Positions 31,384 through 38,861 of a stretch of 64,000 bases of DNA are shown piece after piece. Location of the stretch: NCBI GenBank assembly GCA_964648795.1, contig CAZYMB010000011.1, positions 6,944 to 70,943 on the forward strand. Direction: 5' to 3'. Each line of letters opens with the position of its first letter. The stretch's first letter is position 1. A program made the translations under genes and the position numbers. The notes under the pieces are model-generated. The model did no database searches. It saw only the letters and a program-made list of their open reading frames with translations, and was not told the origin of the DNA. The stretch is from JAHDDW01 sp964648795 (lineage in GTDB: Bacteria > Actinomycetota > Acidimicrobiia > Acidimicrobiales > SZUA-35).

Positions 31384-32670
31384 ATGGTGGATCATTCTAC
31401 AATCGAAGCAAAATCTGATGACCCTGGAGATGCTCCTTGGGCTCTGCGCGAGCCTGCAGAGCTCGACGAAGACGAGATTAATAGTAACCCTTGGCGCTTA
31501 GGCCTTGTTGTTCTTGCGTTTGCAGCGATTTGGTTCTTTGGTGGGACACTCTCATTTGTGGTTGCAGTTGGCCTACTCATCTCGATCTTCCTACATGAGC
31601 TTGGTCACTTTATGACTTCTCGATGGACGGGGATGAAAGCCACTCAGTTCTTTATTGGGATGGGCCCACGTATCTGGTCATTTAAGCGTGGTGAAACCGA
31701 GTATGGTGCCCGAGCGTATCCAATCGGAGCGTTCGTACGTATCGTCGGCATGAGTAACCTCGACCCAGCCGAAGAAGACGAAGCCGACCAGGCTTACATG
31801 AACAAAAGCTTCCCGCGGCGACTCCTGGTAATTACAGCCGGGTCAATCATGCACGGCATAATTGCCATTGTTCTTTTCTTCTTTGCATTTAATGTTCTAG
31901 GGGTTCAAGAGCCGATCGCAGAGTCCGGTTGGACTGTGGCTGCCACGAACGGTGGCCCAGCTGAGGATGCAGGCATTACCGAGGGTGACTCAATATTGTC
32001 AGTCGACGGGGTGGATGCAACTGTATTTACTGATTTGGTCGATCATCTCTCAACCAGAAGCCCTGGAGACGAAGTTAGTGTGACTTTTGATGATGCGGGA
32101 ACAACCACTACCGAGAATATTACCTTGATCGAAAACACCCAGGGTAGGGCTATTCTTTGCGTAGCTCCAGTGGCAAATGAATTCCGTACTGTCAGACTCG
32201 GACCCTCGGCCCCCTTCGTAGCTACTAAGGATTTTGTTGTCGGTACTGTTCAGGGTCTAAGTGGGGTTCCTGCAGCGACTCTAGCTTCAATTAGAAACAT
32301 AGGTTCCGTTGAAGAAGTTAGCGCTGGCCCAACCGCAAATGGCTGCATGCCATCTGCAGAAGCTGGGCGTCTTCAGTCGATTGTCGGCATTGTCGATATT
32401 GCTAGTGAACTGAATGGTTTTACTTCTGCGCTGGCTTTGCTAGCTGGTGTAAACATTGCCCTTGGCCTGTTTAATATGTTGCCATTGCTCCCATTAGATG
32501 GTGGACATGCTGCCGTTGCTGTTTATGAGCGCCTTCGATCTCGCAAAAATAAGCCATATCATGCTGACTTTAATAAGCTTGTGCCTCTGACGTATGTCGT
32601 GATCTTCTTCTTGCTGAGTGTCAGCTTGCTAGCAGTCTATTTGGATATTTTTAGAAGCTTAACTATCTAA
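31384..32670 (+). CDS. rseP: Site-2 intramembrane metalloprotease (RseP/Rip1)
   Basis: Zinc protease that cleaves membrane-bound anti-sigma factors or other substrates inside the bilayer. The 428-residue product has the zinc motif HELGH at residues 71-75 within the first helix, the RWTGMKATQFFIGMGPRIWSF region typical of the family, a PDZ domain (about 180-260, with GGPAEDAGITEGDSILSVDG) and the second catalytic motif in FNMLPLLPLDGGH near 365-377. An N-terminal 35-residue acidic stretch precedes the first helix. It lies between dxr/GGDEF and ispG, the conserved order. Confidence 0.92.
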   Translation: MVDHSTIEAKSDDPGDAPWALREPAELDEDEINSNPWRLGLVVLAFAAIWFFGGTLSFVVAVGLLISIFLHELGHFMTSRWTGMKATQFFIGMGPRIWSFKRGETEYGARAYPIGAFVRIVGMSNLDPAEEDEADQAYMNKSFPRRLLVITAGSIMHGIIAIVLFFFAFNVLGVQEPIAESGWTVAATNGGPAEDAGITEGDSILSVDGVDATVFTDLVDHLSTRSPGDEVSVTFDDAGTTTTENITLIENTQGRAILCVAPVANEFRTVRLGPSAPFVATKDFVVGTVQGLSGVPAATLASIRNIGSVEEVSAGPTANGCMPSAEAGRLQSIVGIVDIASELNGFTSALALLAGVNIALGLFNMLPLLPLDGGHAAVAVYERLRSRKNKPYHADFNKLVPLTYVVIFFLLSVSLLAVYLDIFRSLTI

Positions 32671-32712
32671 AATTCTGTTCAGTTTCTAAATCTGTCTCTA
32701 GGCTTAGAACTG

Positions 32713-33234
32713 GTGGAATCTTTAGGAACTCGCATAATGCTACTTAGAGCTTGGCTTAGGTCTATTTCCGACGGCTTAAACGTTGATGGCGCTAAATTAG
32801 AAAAAGAAAATAGACGATCTGATCTTTACTACCTATCAAAGCGTCAACTAAAGCTGGAGCTTGAAGACAGATTCGCTGGAGTAGCACACGTTGGTGTCCA
32901 TTGGGATAACAATATTCCAAAGGTTGCTATTAGGTGGCCACCTAAGAATCAAGCTAACCTAGATTTCTTAATTGACAGGGTTCTCGAATCTGTCTGCATT
33001 GTCTTGGGTATGCCTTGGGCTAAATATCAGAAAATGGAGTTCCGGATGGGACAGGAGTTTCATCCGTCGCAAGGTTATTCGCCAGTTGTTGCAATTTTGG
33101 TCGGGAAACATACTGTGTATTTAGAGGCCAGGAAACGACGGAGTAACACTTCTGAGTTTGACGGGGAACAGTTTCGCAATAATGTCAGGTCTTCGTTAAA
33201 TCAGCCAACTAGTGGTAGATATCGTTCGCTTTGA
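32713..33234 (+). CDS. Unrecognised protein between site-2 protease and ispG
   Basis: A 173-residue soluble protein I do not recognise. Visible are a basic N-terminal helix, KLELEDRFAGVAHVGVHWDNNIPKVAIRWPP, LDFLIDRVLESVCIVLGMPWAKYQKMEFRMG, and a basic C terminus ending in QPTSGRYRSL. No signal peptide or metal motif. GTG at 32713 is used; an ATG eight codons later is also possible. Its place in a conserved operon and ordinary codon use support a real gene. Function unknown. Confidence 0.55.
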   Translation: MESLGTRIMLLRAWLRSISDGLNVDGAKLEKENRRSDLYYLSKRQLKLELEDRFAGVAHVGVHWDNNIPKVAIRWPPKNQANLDFLIDRVLESVCIVLGMPWAKYQKMEFRMGQEFHPSQGYSPVVAILVGKHTVYLEARKRRSNTSEFDGEQFRNNVRSSLNQPTSGRYRSL

Positions 33235-33272
33235 GGCACGAGTAAAACGTTGTGGCTGGCTATAGTTGAGCT

Positions 33273-34520
33273 GTGGAACACATCCCAAGTTCGTATCGTC
33301 GAAAAGACACTAAGCAAATCATGGTTGGCTCAGTTCCTGTTGGAGGTGGCGCCCCTGTAACGGTCCAATCGATGACGACCACCAAGACTGCTGACGTCGA
33401 AGGTACCTTGAGTCAGATCTATGCTCTAGCCGGCGCCGGTGCTGATATCGTCCGTTGCACTTGCAATCAGCCAGAGGCTTCTGAGGCACTAGCTCGAATC
33501 GTACCCCGCAGCCCAGTGCCGATTGTTGCTGACATTCACCATCAGTACAAGAGGGCTCTTGAAGCCCTTGAGGCTGGTGTTCATTGTCTTAGGCTCAACC
33601 CTGGCAATATTCGTAAGCCGGAACACATTAAGGCTGTTGCTAGCGAAGCTAAGGATAGAAACATTCCTATTCGTATAGGAGTCAATGGTGGAAGCCTTGA
33701 TCCAGAGCTCTATGAGCGCTACGGCGGCAAAGTCACGCCCGAAGCTATGGTCGAGTCAGCGCTTAGAGAGATCGACTACTTCAATCAGGTCGACTTCGAC
33801 TTGATCAAGATAAGTGTCAAGGCTTCATCGGTTCCATTGATGATAGAGGCTTACCGTCAGCTGTCAGAAAAAGTTGACTACCCGCTCCACCTTGGTGTGA
33901 CCGAGGCGGGCCCACCACCGATTGGGATTGTTAAATCTACTGCCGGTATTGGAACTTTGTTGTCCGAAGGTATCGGTGACACCATCAGGTATTCGCTAAC
34001 CACCGACCCAGTTGAAGAGGCACGTATGGGTCGAGCTCTGCTAGAGAACCTTGGTTTGCGTGAACGTAAGAACGTAGATCTGATTGCTTGTCCATCTTGT
34101 GGTCGCGCTGAGATTGACGTATACGAGGTTGCACAAAAGGCACAAGAGGTTTTCCAGGATAAGAAGCTTCCTCTTCAAGTAGCGGTAATGGGTTGTGTTG
34201 TTAATGGTCCAGGTGAAGCCAAAGACGCGGACATTGGTATTGCCGCAGGTAATAAGCGTGGGCACTTGTTCATTAAGGGTGTGAATGTTGCGGTTGTTCC
34301 CGAAGACGAAATGGTTGATTCTCTACTCGAGTGGGCGCTGTACATAGACGAGCACGGCTTTGAGGCAGCACTAGAGCGTGCTACTGAAACAAGAGACGAA
34401 GCTCGCCAAGCCGCTGAGGCAGATAGACTGAGAAATCTTGAGTCAAAGGGCGAAGATGCCAATGATTCTGAACAAGTGGTGAACTTCATTAAGAGTTCGA
34501 GGTCAGGCGATGATATTTAG
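33273..34520 (+). CDS. ispG: 4-hydroxy-3-methylbut-2-en-1-yl diphosphate synthase (IspG/GcpE)
   Basis: Penultimate MEP-pathway enzyme, an iron-sulfur protein. The 415-residue product has VGSVPVGGGAPVTVQSMTTTKT at the start, the TIM-barrel part with PIVADIHHQYKRALEAL and CLRLNPGNI, and the cluster ligands in CPSCGRAEIDV and VMGCVVNGPGEAKDADIG. The last 45 residues are a charged tail beyond the usual end. The start is GTG; the stop overlaps the rimP start. proS, often beside ispG, is absent. Confidence 0.94.
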   Translation: MEHIPSSYRRKDTKQIMVGSVPVGGGAPVTVQSMTTTKTADVEGTLSQIYALAGAGADIVRCTCNQPEASEALARIVPRSPVPIVADIHHQYKRALEALEAGVHCLRLNPGNIRKPEHIKAVASEAKDRNIPIRIGVNGGSLDPELYERYGGKVTPEAMVESALREIDYFNQVDFDLIKISVKASSVPLMIEAYRQLSEKVDYPLHLGVTEAGPPPIGIVKSTAGIGTLLSEGIGDTIRYSLTTDPVEEARMGRALLENLGLRERKNVDLIACPSCGRAEIDVYEVAQKAQEVFQDKKLPLQVAVMGCVVNGPGEAKDADIGIAAGNKRGHLFIKGVNVAVVPEDEMVDSLLEWALYIDEHGFEAALERATETRDEARQAAEADRLRNLESKGEDANDSEQVVNFIKSSRSGDDI

Positions 34521-35004
34521 ACAGAACCCAACAGAAGAAAGAGTCTCAGAGGCATTGGTGCCAGTGATTCAAGCTATGGGCGCCCAGCTATATGAGGTGG
34601 AGTGGAACGGTGGGCTGTTGAAGTTGACCGTAGATGTCGAGGGTGGTGCGTCAACCGACAAGTTGGCTGAAGTGCACCGACTTGTGTATCCGCTGGTGGA
34701 ACAGCAGAACCTTGTTGGGTCGAACTTTTCGCTAGAAGTCACAAGTCCAGGTTTGGAAAGACAGCTGACTACCTTGGTCCAGTTTGAGATGTCGGTTGGT
34801 AAAAATGTATCAATACGCAAGTCGACTAAACCACATCACATCATGGGAGAGCTAGTTAGCGTCGACAACATATCGGCCTCTTTCAACCTGCTCGAGGTGA
34901 ACGATAAGCCCGTTGATGAAGAGCTAATAGAGATCCCAATCGAAGATATTTCTAAGGCAAAGACAGTATTTGACTGGAAATCAGCTCTTTCAGAGGATAA
35001 ATAG
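34510..35004 (+). CDS. rimP: Ribosome maturation factor RimP
   Basis: Assembly factor for the 30S subunit. The 164-residue product shows the N-terminal alpha/beta domain with AQLYEVEWNGGLLKLTVDVEGG, the linker LVGSNFSLEVTSPGLERQLTT and a C-terminal SH3-like domain ending ISKAKTVFDWKS. The ATG overlaps the ispG stop. In most bacteria rimP is followed by nusA; here two genes and an antisense kinase gene intervene. Confidence 0.93.
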   Translation: MIFRQNPTEERVSEALVPVIQAMGAQLYEVEWNGGLLKLTVDVEGGASTDKLAEVHRLVYPLVEQQNLVGSNFSLEVTSPGLERQLTTLVQFEMSVGKNVSIRKSTKPHHIMGELVSVDNISASFNLLEVNDKPVDEELIEIPIEDISKAKTVFDWKSALSEDK

Positions 35005-35015
35005 CCCTAGCAGGT

Positions 35016-35726
35016 GTGGCCCTGGGGCTGTTCGCAGCTATCTTTAATAAGGGGGCGAAAGGCGGACTGATGAAACCGATATCTAATATGGCTCGGCGTT
35101 TGTATCGAAATCTCAGATCTTTTGCTTTTGGGATCACTAACATCATGGCAATAGGCAGGGCTATCGCTATTCTCTCGGTCGCATCCCCGCTTGCATTTAG
35201 ACACAACAGGAATAAAAAGCCGAAGTCGCTGGCTGAAAGAGTTGAAGTCGCAATTAAAAATTCGTTGCTAAGGGATGACACCGGGCCGTGGGCTTTGCCT
35301 AACCCGGAGATCGAATTGCTAGAAGACGAAAGAACCTGGGTCGTCACCTATGCTTCGAAGGACTTGGAGACGCCATACACCTATAGAGTCGCCTTCGAGA
35401 GTTTTTTTAGCAAATTCGAAGGGAGTGAACTAGAGGAGTTCACGTTCATAATCAAGGCTGAAAATAGCCAAATGGAGCTTGAACCAAATAATCTAGATGT
35501 TTTATTCAATGAACTCCTTAAGCAGTTAAAAGCCTCCGAAGAGACTGGCAGTACCTTGGCGGCCGAGACCTCGAAGTCTGGCGATAGTTCCCCAAAACCA
35601 CCTAGGCGTTGGGGATTTGGAGCTGGCAACAGGTCTCCAGAGGTCACCAAGGACTGTAATTCCGTGTTAATTGCGATTAGTGCCGACGAGAGCAAATCTA
35701 GAAGTCCGCTATCCAGACATATTTAG
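35016..35726 (+). CDS. Unrecognised protein after rimP
   Basis: A protein of up to 236 residues that I do not recognise. The N terminus is basic with hydrophobic stretches (ITNIMAIGRAIAILSVASPLAF), the middle mixed (IELLEDERTWVVTYASKDLETPYTYRVAFESFFSKF) and the C terminus Ser/Lys-rich and probably disordered. GTG at 35016 or ATG at 35070 may be the start; the latter gives a basic N terminus MKPISNMARRLYRNLRSF. It begins 11 bases after rimP. Possible single membrane helix near residues 45-60. Confidence 0.5.
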   Translation: MALGLFAAIFNKGAKGGLMKPISNMARRLYRNLRSFAFGITNIMAIGRAIAILSVASPLAFRHNRNKKPKSLAERVEVAIKNSLLRDDTGPWALPNPEIELLEDERTWVVTYASKDLETPYTYRVAFESFFSKFEGSELEEFTFIIKAENSQMELEPNNLDVLFNELLKQLKASEETGSTLAAETSKSGDSSPKPPRRWGFGAGNRSPEVTKDCNSVLIAISADESKSRSPLSRHI

Positions 35727-35744
35727 ATCTTAGTATTTGGGTCT

Positions 35745-36392
35745 ATGACCGATAAATTTGCATTAGTTGTAGCTAACGGTGAAGTGTCCACCGAGTTCTG
35801 GCTACAACAAGTATTAGGGTCGGCTGACTTCGTTGTTGCTTGTGATGGAGGAGCAAATCATTTGCATTCGCTTGGCATTATTCCGGATCTATTTGTTGGC
35901 GATAGCGATTCTGTAAGCGAAGAATCACGGGAATGGTTGAGGTCAAACCAAGTAAAGCTTGAGCTCTCATCAGTTGAGAAAGACGAAACAGATTTAGAAC
36001 TAGCTTTACTGAGTTTGGTTGGCAAAGGTCACAGCAGAATTGACGTTGTTGCCGCATTAGGTCAACGCGTTGACCACGAGCTAGCAAATCTTATGTTGCT
36101 GACCGATTCGCGATTTGATGGGTTAGATATTCGAGTTGTTTCTGAGTCTCAGCAGATCCGTGTGGTTAGACAATCAGCAGGTTTTGACCGAATCGATGGC
36201 GAGATACTCTCTCTTATCCCAGTACACGGCGAAGCTATCTTCAAATCCACCCAAGGACTTAAGTGGGAGCTGAACAATGATTCGCTACTGCCTGGTCCTG
36301 CCAGGGGAGTCAGTAACGAGTTGGTCGCAGATGCAGCAACGATTGAGCTCGAATCTGGAATAGTGCTAGCTATTCAGACCAGCAGCTTATAA
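35745..36392 (+). CDS. thiN: Thiamine pyrophosphokinase
   Basis: Transfers pyrophosphate from ATP to thiamine. The 215-residue product has the catalytic-domain marks VACDGGANHLHSLGIIPDLFVGDSDSVSEESREWL, EKDETDLELAL and VVAALGQRVDHELANLMLL. The C-terminal thiamine-binding domain is short but recognisable. It ends convergently with the kinase-like gene, overlapping by six bases. No thiamine riboswitch was seen upstream. Salvage of thiamine rather than synthesis is suggested by the absence of other thi genes in the window, which is weak evidence. Confidence 0.9.
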   Translation: MTDKFALVVANGEVSTEFWLQQVLGSADFVVACDGGANHLHSLGIIPDLFVGDSDSVSEESREWLRSNQVKLELSSVEKDETDLELALLSLVGKGHSRIDVVAALGQRVDHELANLMLLTDSRFDGLDIRVVSESQQIRVVRQSAGFDRIDGEILSLIPVHGEAIFKSTQGLKWELNNDSLLPGPARGVSNELVADAATIELESGIVLAIQTSSL

Positions 36393-37184
36393 ATTCGGTG
36401 CTCTTCTAGCAGAATCGACCCTTGTTGTTATTGTCGGAAGCGCAGAACTCATTGCAATAGTTCCACTGTTACCTTGCTTGCCAAGTTTGGCTGCCTTGCG
36501 GAGCTCGGCTATTACTTCTTTAAAGCTTTGATAGCCACCTGGTTTTCCAAGTTGGGACATTCGTTCTGTAACAGTAGTGAAGGTGGGCGGAGCTGAATCG
36601 GTGTACAGCTCTTGAAGCTCGATGCCGAGGTCTCTTATTGTCTCACCAAGTTCCTGTTCAATGCTGTGTTTGTCTTCCCAGACGAGCAAGTCGATGATCT
36701 TGCAACGACCATTGTCTGTAACAACGATGTTGCTTCTGCTGTTAATGTCATCGGTATATAGCCCAGCGGCTTGTATGTCTGTAAAACCCTCGAAAATATC
36801 AGCTAGTGCTGAAAACACCTGCTGCCAAGCCAGCATTTGTTTTGAATCGAGTAGCGATTCGAGAGTTTGGCCTTCTAACATTTCCATATCGATAGTCGGA
36901 AAGCCGTCTATAACGGCTGTGTTATGAACTTTTACTAAGTATTCGGAATTGACTTTTTGCAACTGGTTCAACAGATCATTGAACTTCGGGGCAAAATCCG
37001 TGACTAATTCAGATCCCTGCTCGAGTAGATGTTTGTATACCTTTAAGCAAATCGTCTGATCTTGATTGTTCGTAGCTTTATAAACAACGGCTTCAGCACC
37101 TTCCCCGATCTTCTCTAGCAGTGTATATTCGCGAAATTGCCTGGGTAGAGCAAGGCTGTGAGTGCCTTCTTCAAATTCCGCCAT
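36387..37184 (-). CDS. Divergent protein-kinase-fold protein
   Basis: Ser/Thr-kinase-like fold of 265 residues. The N lobe has a glycine loop IGEGAEAVVYKA (about 26-37) and a Lys in ICLKVYK (Lys48). The C lobe is degenerate: the HRD-x4-N motif reads YTDDINSRSN (about 143-152), lacking the His and with one residue more between Asp and Asn, and DFG reads DLL (165-167). It may be a weak kinase or a pseudokinase. No membrane helix or PASTA repeats. It is on the opposite strand to the translation operon, between thiN and nusA, and overlaps the thiN end by six bases. Target unknown. Confidence 0.72.
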   Translation of the reverse strand: MAEFEEGTHSLALPRQFREYTLLEKIGEGAEAVVYKATNNQDQTICLKVYKHLLEQGSELVTDFAPKFNDLLNQLQKVNSEYLVKVHNTAVIDGFPTIDMEMLEGQTLESLLDSKQMLAWQQVFSALADIFEGFTDIQAAGLYTDDINSRSNIVVTDNGRCKIIDLLVWEDKHSIEQELGETIRDLGIELQELYTDSAPPTFTTVTERMSQLGKPGGYQSFKEVIAELRKAAKLGKQGNSGTIAMSSALPTITTRVDSARRAPNL

Positions 37185-37344
37185 TGTCTAATGGTATCAG
37201 CAGCTTTAGAAAGCTTAGTCAGCTAAAAATGCCAGTTTCTGTCCTATCCCGCTAGAGTAGAGAGGCGCTAAGCGCTCTATTTGTGCGTTTTGCAAAGGTA
37301 AAAAGTTCATACACAATCAAATATAAAGACCACAGGAGTGGCAA

Positions 37345-38727
37345 ATGACAAACGAAATGACAATGGCCCTACAAGCACTAGCTGCTGACAAGGGCATCGA
37401 GATGGACAAGCTGTTCGGAATCATAGCTAATGGCCTCGAGTCTGCATACAAGCGCATGCCAGACGCATACGAGTACTCATGGGTAACCATCGACCCAGCA
37501 ACATTTGATATACGTGTCTTCGCTCAAGAACTAGACGAAGAAGGCGAACCAGTCGGCGACGAAATGGACGTAACTCCAGACGAGTTCGGTCGCATTGCTG
37601 CAACCACTACAAAGCAGATCTTGGCTCAGGGTATTCGCGAAGAAGAACGCGAAATGAAGTACACCGAGTATGCAGGTCGAGAAGGCGACATCGTTACCGG
37701 TATTGTTCAACACACAGACGCTCGTTACACGTTGTTAGATCTTGGTCGAGTCGAAGCCCTTATGCCACAATCAGAGCAGGTCTCTGTTGGTCGTAGCGAA
37801 AATGGCGCACGCATCAAGGCTTATATTGTCGAGGTTCGTAGAACAGCCAAAGGCCCACAGATTGTGGTCTCAAGAACACACCCAGGTCTCATTAAGCGTC
37901 TGTTCGAATTAGAAGTTCCAGAAATCGCTGACGGTATTGTCGAGATCAAGGCTTGTTCTCGTGAGCCAGGCCACAGAACAAAGATTTCTGTTAACTCAAA
38001 CGACCAAAACATCGACCCAGTTGGCGCATGTGTAGGAGCCCGTGGTTCTCGTGTTCGTATGGTAGTAAACGAACTGAACGGCGAGAAAGTAGACATCATT
38101 CCTTTCTCTGAAGATGCTCGAGAGTTTGTAGCTAGAGCGCTTTCACCTGCCAAAGTTAAGGCAGTCAACTTGGATGAAGAAACTGGCACAGCCGAAGTAA
38201 TCGTTCCTGACTTCCAGCTTTCGCTTGCTATTGGTAAAGAAGGCCAGAATGCTCGCTTAGCTCACCGACTAACCGGTTGGCGTATCGATATTAAGTCAGA
38301 GACTCAAAAAGCTGACGAAGCTAAGTATGCGGGTGACGACTGGGCTCAGGGCGAATGGATCATGGACAAAGAGTCTGGCGAGCAGATGTGGCAACCGGCT
38401 GACGGTTCTCCAGCTATCACCATGGCAGAGTGGGAAAGACTTACCTCTGAAGCTGACGGCGACGTAACCGATAAGCCAGAGCTAAAAGAAGAGGCGAAAG
38501 AAGAAGCTAGCGACGCAGAAGAGTCCGCAGAAACTACCGATGAGCCGGCTGAAGAAGCAGCGGCCGAAGAAGAATCTGACGAAGCGCAAGCAGAAGACGA
38601 AACTACAGAAGATGAAGCAGACGACAAAGAATCTGAGTCTGACGAATCAGAAGAAACAGAAGAGACCCCAGAAGCGGAGACTGCTGTGGAAGAAGAAGAC
38701 AAACCAATAGAAGAAAGCGCCGAGTAG
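37345..38727 (+). CDS. nusA: Transcription termination/antitermination factor NusA with acidic tail
   Basis: Binds RNA polymerase and modulates pausing and termination. The 460-residue product has the N-terminal domain, an S1 domain (GDIVTGIVQHTDARYTLLDLG), KH1 and KH2 domains with GARGSRVRMVVNELNGEKVDII, VIVPDFQLSLAIGKEGQNARLAHRLTGWRIDIK. From about residue 375 the protein is a very acidic Glu/Asp/Ser/Ala tail of some 85 residues. ATG preceded by AGGAG. Its usual neighbour ylxR is not found before infB. Confidence 0.94.
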   Translation: MTNEMTMALQALAADKGIEMDKLFGIIANGLESAYKRMPDAYEYSWVTIDPATFDIRVFAQELDEEGEPVGDEMDVTPDEFGRIAATTTKQILAQGIREEEREMKYTEYAGREGDIVTGIVQHTDARYTLLDLGRVEALMPQSEQVSVGRSENGARIKAYIVEVRRTAKGPQIVVSRTHPGLIKRLFELEVPEIADGIVEIKACSREPGHRTKISVNSNDQNIDPVGACVGARGSRVRMVVNELNGEKVDIIPFSEDAREFVARALSPAKVKAVNLDEETGTAEVIVPDFQLSLAIGKEGQNARLAHRLTGWRIDIKSETQKADEAKYAGDDWAQGEWIMDKESGEQMWQPADGSPAITMAEWERLTSEADGDVTDKPELKEEAKEEASDAEESAETTDEPAEEAAAEEESDEAQAEDETTEDEADDKESESDESEETEETPEAETAVEEEDKPIEESAE

Positions 38728-38861
38728 CGCCCAAATCACTCGTCAGCACTAATTGCACTAATTCGCAGTTAACCTGACACAGAACCCGACGCCAAGGGGT
38801 TCACAGCCGCTGCGTCAAAGCGAAGAAGAATCACACACCGAGAAGCAACCATTAGGAATTA

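Noticed and set aside
38346..38702. Ser-rich minus-strand frame opposite the nusA tail
   Set aside because: Shadow of the acidic tail codons with no initiation signal.
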